This document shows, in pieces, positions 35,672 through 43,948 of a stretch of DNA of 54,307 nt (its first letter is position 1; each line of letters opens with the position of its first letter). Both the position numbers and the translations under genes were made by a program. Origin of the DNA: Gorillibacterium massiliense (GTDB lineage Bacteria; Bacillota; Bacilli; Paenibacillales; NBRC-103111). The notes under the pieces are model-generated. The model saw only the letters and a list, made by a program, of their open reading frames with translations. It was not told where the DNA came from and did no database searches. Location of the stretch: the NCBI RefSeq assembly GCF_000455485.1, contig NZ_CBQR020000072.1:1-54307 (forward strand), given 5' to 3'.

Positions 35672-36376
35672 TTAAATAATCCTTACTATATGCTCGGATA
35701 TTCTTGGATACTTTTCAATTACAGACGCATCATGACTGGGTAGAGGAATAATGCCCTCATTATACACCTGCTTAATAAACTCCCTATTTTTCTCTAAACT
35801 ATACACATTTCCATTTGGAATCTGCCTCTCAAAGTTATCAAGCAAATAGGTTTCATCTCCAGAGATGACAAACTTTTCTTCTCCTTCATTAAAATAAATG
35901 ACAGAAGATCCTTTCGTATGTCCACCGATTACCTTAAAACAAAATGAACCTTGAACTTCAAACACATCTTCAACAATCTGAATTTTTGATGTTTGCATTA
36001 GTTGACTTGTAACCTTTGGATATGCCTTTTGCATTTCCTCCCACGCATCTTTTGCAACGATTATGTCTGCTCCTTGGTACAATTCCAGATTTTCAACATG
36101 ATCAAAATGTTCATGTGTTATAAAGATAATATCTGCTCTTCCCCCTGTTAAGGCAAGCACTTCCTCCTTCACATCAAGCAAATGCGTACCAAATCCCTTT
36201 GCTGTTTCCTCGCTTCGAAAACCAGTATCAAACAAAACTACCTGCTCTCCTACCTTTGCAACATAGTACAAAAACACAAACCCAGGAACCAACTCGGTTC
36301 GCTCATCATTATGATAAATTGTACGATAATCTGCATATTTAAATTCGTTTGCAAAGTGTACTGCGTAAAGTTCCAT
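35672..36376 (-). CDS. Metallo-beta-lactamase fold hydrolase, lactonase-like
   Basis: The 234-residue zinc hydrolase has the THEHFDHVENL motif (H88, H90, D92, H93), a later metal-ligand His in IGGHTKGSSVI, the bridging Asp in ISGDETYLLDN, and a final PSHD. The start MELYAVHFANEFKY and overall size resemble the N-acyl homoserine lactonase (AhlD/AiiA) group, so cleavage of a lactone signal is possible but not shown. The gene is strongly AT-rich compared with its neighbours and convergent with the AAC(6')-like gene (3-base gap). Confidence 0.82.
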   Translation of the reverse strand: MELYAVHFANEFKYADYRTIYHNDERTELVPGFVFLYYVAKVGEQVVLFDTGFRSEETAKGFGTHLLDVKEEVLALTGGRADIIFITHEHFDHVENLELYQGADIIVAKDAWEEMQKAYPKVTSQLMQTSKIQIVEDVFEVQGSFCFKVIGGHTKGSSVIYFNEGEEKFVISGDETYLLDNFERQIPNGNVYSLEKNREFIKQVYNEGIIPLPSHDASVIEKYPRISEHIVRII

Positions 36377-36727
36377 CTGATCTCACTCCATTCAATATAA
36401 TAGTTTTAAAATTCTCTTGATTTCATGGCGTCTGAGCATGTGGTTACAGGCTCACTCTAATCTCGTACCTGTAAAATCATGCCATATTCTCTCCTTTGAA
36501 ACAATAGATAGTTTTCAGACACGCCATAGCAACAACACTTGTTCTGCTCGTAAGGCAGAAGAAATACCTTGCCGTACAGCAAATCCAGTCCTCTAACTGA
36601 ATTCAAAGCCTGATCATAATGGTGGTAATCGGTAAAATAGTTAAAAGAACTAGGAAGAAAATTACAGAAACAGATTAACGGCTTTAATAAAATAAACGGT
36701 ATTAATAACAAGGGAGATGATAAATGA
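36377..36727. other. 351-base AT-rich intergenic region with an unassigned frame
   Basis: This gap contains an 84-codon minus-strand frame (36457-36711). Its last 50 residues look protein-like (VRGLDLLYGKVFLLPYEQ, then a CCCYGVSENYLLFQ stretch). The start region is poor in signals and its first 25 residues look random. It may be the 3' remnant of a gene; I cannot name the family. The rest holds nothing I can identify. Confidence 0.3.
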
Positions 36728-37432
36728 ATGGAAGAAAAACTTGCTTTTTTAAGGAATTATAATCGTGATGTTCGAATATTAACCATCGATGAAATAAGCA
36801 GACTAAATGATAATGCAATACCAAACGAATGGAGAAGCTTGGTTTATATTGACGATAGTAAAGAGAAAATGGATAGACTGCTTAGCTTGTGGAAAAAAAG
36901 CGTAGGGTTAGAATTACGAAACACGATCTCCTATTTAAAAGAGCATCTTATAAACGTTGAAATTATGGAAATAGGAAGCGTTTATTCCGTTTTATACACA
37001 ATAAGAAATTCCAAAGGAGACATTTTATATTACGAAGGACGTAATCCTCAAGAAGGTCAAAAAAACTTAGAATTAGAAGAATCATGGGATAAGATTCCTA
37101 CAACGATTCGAGATTTTTATGAAAATGTTCATGATGGTTTTTATTATTATGCAAGTGAGTCTATGGGCTTAGTCCCATTAGAAGCCGTAACATTTCTTGG
37201 TGACGAAGATATTGAATGGGGTATTATTGATGACTTAGAAGAACCGATTAAAATAAACCTCGATTCTTCGTTTGGTTTTTTTACTAATGGTATGGGGAGC
37301 TATATAGCTATAGATTACTCAAATTGCGTTGATAATAATGCTACTTTTTGGTCAGCAAAAACAAAGCCTAAATATAATATAAATTTTTGGAACTATGTAG
37401 ACGAGTGGATAGTAATTGGCTTTGAAGCGTAA
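36728..37432 (+). CDS. SUKH/SMI1-KNR4-like protein, probable immunity protein
   Basis: The 234-residue AT-rich protein has a SUKH-type core in its second half: WDKIPTTIRDFYENVHDGFYYYASESMGLVPLEAVTF, then a strand-rich acidic region. SUKH proteins are common immunity partners of polymorphic toxins in Firmicutes. No toxin gene is present nearby. The ATG at 36728 has GGGAG about 10 bases upstream. Confidence 0.65.
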   Translation: MEEKLAFLRNYNRDVRILTIDEISRLNDNAIPNEWRSLVYIDDSKEKMDRLLSLWKKSVGLELRNTISYLKEHLINVEIMEIGSVYSVLYTIRNSKGDILYYEGRNPQEGQKNLELEESWDKIPTTIRDFYENVHDGFYYYASESMGLVPLEAVTFLGDEDIEWGIIDDLEEPIKINLDSSFGFFTNGMGSYIAIDYSNCVDNNATFWSAKTKPKYNINFWNYVDEWIVIGFEA

Positions 37433-37553
37433 GTTGAAAAAAAGGTTAAGGTGGGGGCTGCCCAGTGCCGTATGAAAATTATCCATTTCGGTTGTGCGCA
37501 CATCACAGGCTAGTTGAAAATGGCGGTAGTAGTGATTTCAGGAGGGGTAAAAA

Positions 37554-38000
37554 TTGAACCGAGATGAATTATATACATTTATTGAAGAACATTCGGACGA
37601 TTCTGATTTTACTGGTGGGGTTTTAGACACAGACATTGCCAAAATCGAAGGGGAACTAAAGGTTGTATTTCCGCAGAGCTATAGATGGTTTTTAGAGAAT
37701 TATGGTTCTGGTGGACTGTTTGGCGTTGATATTCTAGGGTGTGGAAAATCAGTAATCCCTTCTGTAGTATCGAATACTAATAGACTCCGTATTCTTGGGT
37801 TACCGTCGGAATACATTGTAATTGAAGATTGCGACGAATTCTTTTATTGTCTTGATATAGGAAATTTATTGGATGGAGAATGTCCAATTATATCATGGGA
37901 TAAAGTGTCAGGATTCAGTGGGAAGCGAGCAAAGGATTTTTATGATTTTTTAGGCGAAAGACTCAGTGATGCTAAAGAGAATTGGGATGATGACTTTTAA
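37554..38000 (+). CDS. SMI1/KNR4 (SUKH-1) family protein, YobK-like
   Basis: This 148-residue protein shows the SUKH-1 pattern: LDTDIAKIEGELKVVFPQSYRWFLENYGSGGLFGVDILG near residues 23-62, a middle IVIEDCDEFFYCLDIGN, and ISWDKVSGFSGKRAKDFYDFL. YobK-type members neutralise LXG/YeeF-type toxins. It starts at a TTG with AGGAGGGG 6 bases upstream. AT-rich, and the second immunity-like gene in a row without its toxin. Confidence 0.82.
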   Translation: MNRDELYTFIEEHSDDSDFTGGVLDTDIAKIEGELKVVFPQSYRWFLENYGSGGLFGVDILGCGKSVIPSVVSNTNRLRILGLPSEYIVIEDCDEFFYCLDIGNLLDGECPIISWDKVSGFSGKRAKDFYDFLGERLSDAKENWDDDF

Positions 38001-38036
38001 TTTATAGTTAGTGGAGCCACCACCTTCTAAGGTTAA

Positions 38037-38225
38037 GATTACAACTTAGGAGACGGTAGAAGCTTTCAGCCTGTCGGAGATGAAAATGGGCTTTTCATTG
38101 TGGCGACGGCGGGGCGGAATTGGTTCCTTACTCAAAAGCCATCCCGGCCTTTTCCCGCGGCGGTCAATATAAAAGGTTGCCCCGAGCCGTTTTCCCTTTC
38201 GGAAATCTCTTTATCTATCGAGTAG
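38037..38225 (+). pseudogene. 3' remnant of a VOC/glyoxalase-fold gene
   Basis: Reading from 38037 gives about 62 residues ending in a TAG: DYNLGDGRSFQPVGDENG, then LFIVATAGRNWFLTQKPSRP, then a VNIKG strand. GDENGLFIVxxxGRxWF followed by a Pro-Phe-Pro stretch is typical of the C-terminal end of vicinal-oxygen-chelate proteins. No start codon or N-terminal half is present: the sequence just upstream is the AT-rich SUKH block. GC content changes abruptly here. I read it as a truncated gene whose 5' part was replaced by the AT-rich insertion. Confidence 0.6.
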
Positions 38226-38240
38226 GAGGCAGTTGCGTTC

Positions 38241-39281
38241 ATGGATAGTCAGCCTATTGGCGTGCTTTTGTCCCAGATTGGGACCCCGCCGGAACCGACG
38301 GCGAAGGCGGTACGCCGGTATTTGAAACGGTTTTTATCGGACCGCCGGGTCATCGATACTTCACCCTTGATCTGGCAGCCGATTCTGCGGGGGATCGTCC
38401 TTCGCGTCCGACCTAAAAAGTCGGCAGTATTATACCGCTACATTTGGACGGAGCACGGTTCGCCGCTTCATCTGCATTCCCGCATGCAGCAAAAGGGCTT
38501 GCAAAAGCGGCTCGGTTCCGGCTTTCATGTGGAACTTGGACTGGCTTACAGCGAACCGGATGTCGAGCAGGCGATTGCGGCTTTTGAACAAGCTGGCATT
38601 ACGCGGATTGTCATTCTGCCCATGTTTCCGCAATATTCGTCCACGACGACGGCAACGGTCTATGATTCGGTAAGCTTTGCCGCTTTAGGCAAGAGAAGGG
38701 CGGACGGGCCTGCGGCGAAACGGTTCGTACCGGCGCTGCGATTCATCGATGCTTACTATGATCATCCCGGTTATATTGAGGCGATGCGGCAGCATCTAGA
38801 TAAGGTCATGGCCGCTATGCCGGTGAAGCCGGATCATGTTGTGCTCAGCTTTCACGGTATACCGGAGCGGTACGCGGATACGGGTGATCCATACCCGGAG
38901 CAATGCCGGGAAACCGCCGGTAGATTGGCTGAAGCCATGGGGTGGCATGAGAAGGAGTGGACGTTAAGCTTCCAGTCGCGTTTTGGCAGGGAACGCTGGG
39001 TAGGTCCTGCGACAATGGAGGTTTTGCACGGATTGCCTACCGCAGGGGTAAGGAATCCCCTAGTGTTTTCCCCAGGGCTGGTGACAGATTGTCTGGAGAC
39101 GCTGCATGAGTTGGCGGTGGAAGGCCGGGAAGTTTTTGCGGCGGCTGGTGGAGAGGCGGATCAGTACTCTGTTTCCCCTTGTTTAAACGCTGATGAGACA
39201 TGGCTTGATTTTTTGGCTGAGCTCATTCGGGAAAATGCTCAAGGATGGAGTCAGTCTGCGGCTAAGAGCGTGCCGCTCTGA
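38241..39281 (+). CDS. hemH: Ferrochelatase, proteobacterial (protoporphyrin) type
   Basis: The 346-residue enzyme inserts iron into a porphyrin. LSFHGIPERYADTGDPYPEQC carries the iron/porphyrin His; SFQSRFGRERWVGPATMEVL and SPGLVTDCLETLHEL are further conserved blocks. The N-terminus (GVLLSQIGTPPEPTAKAVRRYLKRFLSD and PKKSAVLYRYIWTEHGSPL) is of the proteobacterial HemH kind and unlike the coproporphyrin ferrochelatase expected in Firmicutes. No other heme gene is adjacent. The binding site AGGAGG overlaps the end of the VOC remnant. Likely acquired by transfer. Confidence 0.88.
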   Translation: MDSQPIGVLLSQIGTPPEPTAKAVRRYLKRFLSDRRVIDTSPLIWQPILRGIVLRVRPKKSAVLYRYIWTEHGSPLHLHSRMQQKGLQKRLGSGFHVELGLAYSEPDVEQAIAAFEQAGITRIVILPMFPQYSSTTTATVYDSVSFAALGKRRADGPAAKRFVPALRFIDAYYDHPGYIEAMRQHLDKVMAAMPVKPDHVVLSFHGIPERYADTGDPYPEQCRETAGRLAEAMGWHEKEWTLSFQSRFGRERWVGPATMEVLHGLPTAGVRNPLVFSPGLVTDCLETLHELAVEGREVFAAAGGEADQYSVSPCLNADETWLDFLAELIRENAQGWSQSAAKSVPL

Positions 39282-39380
39282 TGTGGAGTCTGCCTGTGGC
39301 TGAGAGCATTCAGCTCTGAGGTGGGATCATTCTGCTGCTGAGAACGCGATACTCTGGGATTACGCCAGTCAGTTCGTTCA

Positions 39381-39575
39381 ACGAGATGCAATTTCTGCAG
39401 CTTATTTTCGCAGAACCCCGGCTTTGGAGCAATAAGATGTATATACTGCATCTTATTTTCCCTCAACACGCTTGTTTTTGGGAAAGGCTGAGAATGTGAT
39501 GCAGCTTTTGCAGTATAATGCCCGAAAAAGCGGATTTGGCTAAAATATACTGTAGTTTTTGCAGTCTATATCGCT
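39381..39575. repeat. Degenerate four-unit palindromic intergenic array (copy A)
   Basis: Four related short units start near 39385, 39437, 39499 and 39548, that is 52, 62 and 49 bases apart. Each has a TGCA-containing partial palindrome such as ATGCAATTTCTGCAG or TACTGTAGTTTTTGCAG, often followed by CTTATTTTC. The same layout (51, 61, 50 bases) is seen at 49973-50160. It looks like a family of dispersed repeats rather than a CRISPR array, because units are not identical. Confidence 0.55.
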
Positions 39576-39670
39576 CACCACCATTGCCGCTGGCAACTCA
39601 TGCAGTTCAAGCTCCTAAAGTTCTTCCGGCAAGTGCACTTTCGAAGTTGATTCCATATTCTTGCCAACAG

Positions 39671-39706
39671 ACGCAAGACCGTGCATAACGGTTTTGCGTT
39701 TTTTTT
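39671..39706 (+). terminator. Rho-independent terminator
   Basis: ACGCAAGACCG and CGGTTTTGCGT form an 11-bp stem with one wobble and a 7-base loop, followed by a long T run. Confidence 0.8.
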
Positions 39707-39865
39707 GTTGGCTGATCCAGGAATGCGTGAACGCTTGTCAATTTAATGTCATATTTTATTACAAATTATAAGAATATCTGGAATAATCGCCATTTTCATG
39801 TTATAAATAATAACATATAACGAACAAAAGAGCGGATGTAGCGGGTTGAGCGGAAAGGAGGAGCC

Positions 39866-41263
39866 ATGAAAAGGTCTGTTTCAATCAAAGGCAGTACGTA
39901 TACGTTTGCCGGTATGAAGGAACTGATGGCGAAGGCCAATGAGGAGAAGTCGGGAGACCAGTTGGCGGGCTTGGCGGCTGCGGATATGCGAGAGCGGGTT
40001 GCAGCGAAGTATGTGTTAGCAGACCTGACATTATCCGAGTTGCGGGAGAATCCAGTCATTCCCTTAGAGGAAGATGAGGTGTCACGGCTCATCGATGGCA
40101 TGGTGTCGGATGATGTCTATCACGACATTTGTTCCTGGACGGTTGGCGAGCTGCGGGAGTATATCCTGCGAACAGATGTGTGGGGGGCGGAGTTGTACGA
40201 ATTGTCCCGGGGACTGACCAGCGACATGATCGCTGCTGTGGCCAAGTTGATGAGCAACTTGGACCTGATCCAGGCGGCTTCAAAAATGGAGATTAAAGCA
40301 AGGTGCGTCACAACCGTGGGTGGAAAAGGAAATCTCGCTTCCCGTGCCCAGCCGAATCATCCGAAGGACAGCGTGCCGGGCGTGCTCGCCTCTCTTTATG
40401 AAGCGCTCAGCTATGGGATCGGAGATGCGGTGATCGGAATAAATCCTGTGATCGATGATCCTCATAACATCCGTGCCTTGCTGGAGGCTTCGAAAGAAGC
40501 CATCCGCAAGTGGGAGGTGCCGACGCAGAACTGCGTCCTCGGCCACGTGACTTCGCAAATGCAAGCTATCCAAATGGGAGCGCCGGCGGATTTGATATTC
40601 CAGAGCTTGGCGGGGACGGAGCGGGGGAACGCCTCTTTTGGTGTCAATATCGCTCTGCTTAATGAAGCGGATGCCCTCATTCATAGCATGGGAACCGCGC
40701 CGGGACCGAATCGCTGGTATTTTGAAACCGGCCAGGGCTCGGAACTGTCCTCGGAAAGCCACTGCGGTGTCGACCAATTGACTTTAGAAGCCCGCTGCTA
40801 CGGTTTGGCCCGCCACTATAAGCCTTTCCTCGTCAACACTGTCGTCGGGTTTATCGGACCGGAATACCTGTACGACAGCAAGCAGGTGATTCGTGCGGGG
40901 TTGGAAGATCATTTTATGGGAAAAATGCACGGCCTGCCTATGGGTGTCGACGTTTGCTATACGAATCACATGAAGGCTGACCAGAACGATATGGATATTC
41001 TGGGTGTTTTGCTGGCATCGGCCGGCGTCCAGTTTCTCATCGGAGTACCGATGACCGATGACTGCATGTTGAACTATCAGTCTCTCAGCTATCACGATAT
41101 CGCCGCCTTGCGGGAAACTTTGGGACTAAGGCCCGCGCCGGAATTTGAGGCATGGCTGACGAGGCTCGGGTTGATGGAAAACGGCCGATTGACGAAAAAG
41201 GCAGGGAACGCTGAAGTCTTCTCTGGCCGCGCCAATCATCAGCCGTTTCATGCAAACCTGTAA
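39866..41263 (+). CDS. eutB: Ethanolamine ammonia-lyase large subunit
   Basis: This 465-residue catalytic subunit of the adenosylcobalamin-dependent enzyme converts ethanolamine to acetaldehyde and ammonia. It has the full EutB length and blocks: LASRAQPNHPKDSVPGVLASLYEALSYGIGDAVIGINPVIDDP, NCVLGHVTSQMQAIQMGAP, FQSLAGTERGNASFGVNIALL, and YFETGQGSELSSESHCGVDQ. The ATG follows AAAGGAGGAG. It begins a small ethanolamine unit with eutC and an APC permease; no shell, reactivase (eutA) or aldehyde dehydrogenase gene lies in the window. Confidence 0.95.
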   Translation: MKRSVSIKGSTYTFAGMKELMAKANEEKSGDQLAGLAAADMRERVAAKYVLADLTLSELRENPVIPLEEDEVSRLIDGMVSDDVYHDICSWTVGELREYILRTDVWGAELYELSRGLTSDMIAAVAKLMSNLDLIQAASKMEIKARCVTTVGGKGNLASRAQPNHPKDSVPGVLASLYEALSYGIGDAVIGINPVIDDPHNIRALLEASKEAIRKWEVPTQNCVLGHVTSQMQAIQMGAPADLIFQSLAGTERGNASFGVNIALLNEADALIHSMGTAPGPNRWYFETGQGSELSSESHCGVDQLTLEARCYGLARHYKPFLVNTVVGFIGPEYLYDSKQVIRAGLEDHFMGKMHGLPMGVDVCYTNHMKADQNDMDILGVLLASAGVQFLIGVPMTDDCMLNYQSLSYHDIAALRETLGLRPAPEFEAWLTRLGLMENGRLTKKAGNAEVFSGRANHQPFHANL

Positions 41264-41296
41264 GACGAATTTGAAAAAAGGAAAGGAGGGGGAACG

Positions 41297-42024
41297 ATGG
41301 CGACAGAGCTTTCAAGCTTAACGGATCCGGGAACCGCTCATTTGACGCCGGCGCGCATTGGCGTATCCCGCACTGGCACACGCCCACTAACTCGGACATT
41401 GCTGGAACTAAGGTGGGATCACGCCTGTGCTTTGGACGCCGTATACAGCGAGCTGGATTCGGATTGGCTAGCGCCTTACGGTATGGTCATGACGGAAAGC
41501 CGCTATGAGGCGAAAGAGATTTATTTAAAGAAGCCGGACATGGGAAGGTTGCTGACGGAATCGTCGGAAAACGCCATCGCGCGGGAATGTGCGTACAAAC
41601 CGCAGGTGCAGATTGCCGTTTCCGACGGACTAAGCGCCAAAGCGGTTGAGGCGAATTTGCCGGTACTGCTTTCGGCGCTTGAAAAAGCGCTGGAGCAAGC
41701 GGGGCTTGAAGTTGGAACCCCGGTGTTTGTTAAAGGGGGCGGGTCGGCATCATGAATGCCATCGGCGACATCCTTGCGCCGGAATGTCTCGTGCTCTTGA
41801 TCGGCGAGCGCCCCGGGCTTGCGACAGCGGAGTCTCTCAGCGCCTACATGGGATTCCAGCCGCGCCGCGGTAAAACCGATGCGGACCGGGCGGTGATCTC
41901 CAATATCCACCGGCAAGGCACGCCTCCCGAGGAAGCGGGAGAACTGATCGCCCGGCATTTAAAAGCAATCCTTGAGCGGGGCGGCAGCGGAGTGGGCATG
42001 GGATCGTGGAACGTGTCCATTTAA
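41297..42024 (+). pseudogene. eutC: Ethanolamine ammonia-lyase small subunit, frameshifted
   Basis: EutC is split between two frames. The first (41297-41755, 152 residues) covers the N-terminal part through VGTPVFVKGG and then ends at a TGA. The second (41752-42024, 90 residues) carries the cobalamin-subunit C-terminus, LVLLIGERPGLATAESLSAYMGF. A single missing G in the run at 41735-41739 explains this: with six Gs the frame reads KGGRVGIMNAIGD, the normal EutC join. Stop and ATG overlap (ATGA at 41752), so two fragments could be made by reinitiation. It may be a real mutation, slippage, or a homopolymer sequencing error. Confidence 0.88.
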
Positions 42025-42119
42025 GTAACCAGACAAAGAGAGATTTTCCTGCAAAATGCGGAGGGAGTTCTATATAAAGTGAACGAAAGAAAGGGATGAA
42101 GGAACGGAGAAACCGATTG

Positions 42120-42216
42120 TTCTGGAAAAGCGTCAGCGGTCGCCTTTGCGATCAGATTCCTACCTTTATGGAGTTGTTTAATCAGGGAATCTGGTCGCAA
42201 CAGCGACTCTCCAGAA
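42120..42216 (+). ncRNA. Structured bistable hairpin element upstream of the permease
   Basis: This 97-base element can fold as one long interrupted hairpin: TTCTGGA with TCCAGAA (7 bp), GGTCGC with GCGACT (6 bp), and a 13-bp stem formed by 42148-42160 and 42186-42198, around a 25-base loop. Each arm can instead form its own small hairpin (GGTCGC/GCGATC and GGTCGC/GCGACT with 4-base loops). It lies 77 bases before the permease start. It could be a leader regulatory RNA or a small mobile palindrome. It matches no riboswitch class that I can name. Confidence 0.4.
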
Positions 42217-42292
42217 TAATCAGGTTTTGCAGTGACGGAATCCTTACACTCTTAAGTTCAACTTATATAGCAAATGATCGGAGGGGAACGGT

Positions 42293-43924
42293 ATGGTTTA
42301 TTTAGGTATTGTGCTCATTGCCGCGGCTGCAATCGTAATGATCAGTTTGGCGGTAAAAGCGGCGGGAAGCGTCAAACGCTCGAAAGGCATCGCGGGCGGG
42401 GATAACGAACTGAAGGCTTTCGGTTATAAACAGGAGTTGTTGCGGGATATGGGCGGTTTCTCCAACTTCGCCATCTCGTTCTCGATCATCTCCGTATTGA
42501 CCGGGGCGGTGACGCTCTACGGTTTCGGCTTCAATCAAGGAGGCCCTGCGGTGATGGGGCTGGGTTGGCCGCTTGTTACGCTGTTTGTCTTGTTCATTGC
42601 CGCTTCCTTGTCCGAAATGACATCCGCCATCCCTACTTCGGGGGCGATTTATCACTGGACGTCCATCTTGGGCGGCAAAGGTTGGGGTTGGTTTTCCGCC
42701 TGGTTCAACTTGGTTGGTCAAGTGACGGTGCTTGCGGGCATCGATTACGGCTGCGCTGGTTTCGCTTCGTCGTTGATTTACGGCGAGCCGACCAAAGGAC
42801 AGACGCTGACGATATATGCGGTCATTTTGCTGAGCCATGCGCTGATCAATCATTTCGGCATCCGCGCCGTCGCGAAAATGAACGACATCTCCGCACTGTA
42901 CCATGTCATCGGCGTGGGCATCATCATCGGGGCTCTGGCTTACTTCGGGCCGGAGCAAAATGTCAGCTACCTGTTTGATACATCCTTCTCCGGCGCCACT
43001 ACTAGCACAAGCCCATACTGGTTCTGCTTCCTCGTCGGCCTGCTGCAGGCGCAATGGACGTATACCGGCTATGACGCCTCCGCCCATACCAGCGAGGAAA
43101 CGGTCGATGCAAAAATCCGCTCGCCTTGGGGCGTGTACCTGTCTGTTGCGCTCTCCGGCGTCTTCGGCTTCCTGATGATCGCTTTGGTCACGATTTCCAT
43201 AAAAGATCCTTCCGCGGTAGCGGCAGCAGGAGGCAACGGGTTCATCGTCGCCATCGAACAGGCGATTGGCGGCGCCTTTGGCAGAGCCGTGCTGTGGATG
43301 GTCACGGCAGCGATGTGGTTCTGCGGCTTGTCCTCCCTCACTTCGGTCAGCCGGATGATGTTCGCCTTTGCGAGAGACGGCGGCCTGCCGCTGTCCCGTA
43401 TTTTTAGCAAAGTATCCAAGCGGTTCCGCACCCCGGCTCCCGCCATCTGGATCGGCGCACTGATCGCCTTCCTGTGCGTGCTGGCGGCAAACGTGTACGC
43501 CCTTGTGACGTCACTCAGCGTTATCAGTCTGTACGCTTCTTACGGAATGCCGATCCTGCTCCGGCTGTATGCCCGTTTCAAGGGTGTCTGGACCGACAAG
43601 GATAACGGCCCTTGGTCTCTCGGGAAATGGAGCACAGCCGTTAACTTTATTTCCGTCGCCTGGATCGCCTTCGTCACGGTTCTCTTCGTTATTTCCCCTA
43701 GCGATGTCGCTTGGAGCGATACGTATACCTTGCACTATGCCACCGGAAAAGTGTTCGCCGGCGTGGTCGTGCTGCTGGTGATTTACTATACGCTCTATGC
43801 CAGACGCAGCTTTGCCGGCCCACATCTCGGCTCGTACCGGGAAATGCGGGAGCGGATGGCGAACCGTCCCATTTCGCTTCCGGCGGCGGAAGGTCCCGTT
43901 TTATCGCCGGACTCAGCCATTTGA
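42293..43924 (+). CDS. APC family permease, probable ethanolamine transporter
   Basis: This 543-residue permease has about 12 to 14 helices. GYKQELLRDMGGFSNFAISFSIISVLTGAVTLYGFGFNQGGP near residues 44-85 is the start typical of the amino acid/choline/GABA branch of the APC superfamily, followed by SEMTSAIPTSGAIYHWTSIL and the YTGYDASAHTSEET block. A 35-residue N-terminal helix and tail precede the usual start. Ethanolamine as cargo is inferred from the eutBC genes 270 bases upstream. The ATG has GGAGGGG upstream. Confidence 0.85.
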   Translation: MVYLGIVLIAAAAIVMISLAVKAAGSVKRSKGIAGGDNELKAFGYKQELLRDMGGFSNFAISFSIISVLTGAVTLYGFGFNQGGPAVMGLGWPLVTLFVLFIAASLSEMTSAIPTSGAIYHWTSILGGKGWGWFSAWFNLVGQVTVLAGIDYGCAGFASSLIYGEPTKGQTLTIYAVILLSHALINHFGIRAVAKMNDISALYHVIGVGIIIGALAYFGPEQNVSYLFDTSFSGATTSTSPYWFCFLVGLLQAQWTYTGYDASAHTSEETVDAKIRSPWGVYLSVALSGVFGFLMIALVTISIKDPSAVAAAGGNGFIVAIEQAIGGAFGRAVLWMVTAAMWFCGLSSLTSVSRMMFAFARDGGLPLSRIFSKVSKRFRTPAPAIWIGALIAFLCVLAANVYALVTSLSVISLYASYGMPILLRLYARFKGVWTDKDNGPWSLGKWSTAVNFISVAWIAFVTVLFVISPSDVAWSDTYTLHYATGKVFAGVVVLLVIYYTLYARRSFAGPHLGSYREMRERMANRPISLPAAEGPVLSPDSAI

Positions 43925-43948
43925 CCCTTCTGGCCTATTTGAACAAAC

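Larger units (their letters stand above)
39282..39865. other. 584-base intergenic region with repeat array, terminator and promoter
   Basis: The region between hemH and eutB holds a four-unit degenerate palindromic array (about 39380-39575), a terminator at 39671-39706, and a possible sigma-A promoter for eutB: TTGTCA at 39735-39740 and a weak -10 (ATTACA, 39758-39763). No protein-coding frame in it is convincing. Confidence 0.6.

Noticed and set aside
39381-39575. CRISPR array
   Set aside because: The units are degenerate, palindromic and unevenly spaced, with no conserved repeat or nearby cas gene.
39585-39606. Sigma-54 promoter for the ethanolamine genes
   Set aside because: TGGCA and TGCA are present, but the GG to GC spacing is 8 bases instead of 10.
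42025-42292. Cobalamin riboswitch upstream of the permease
   Set aside because: A stretch near 42181-42195 weakly resembles a B12 box, but the conserved core of the riboswitch class is absent.
42096-42305. 69-codon frame over the hairpin element
   Set aside because: Most of it is the palindromic element, and it overlaps the permease start; no proper binding site.
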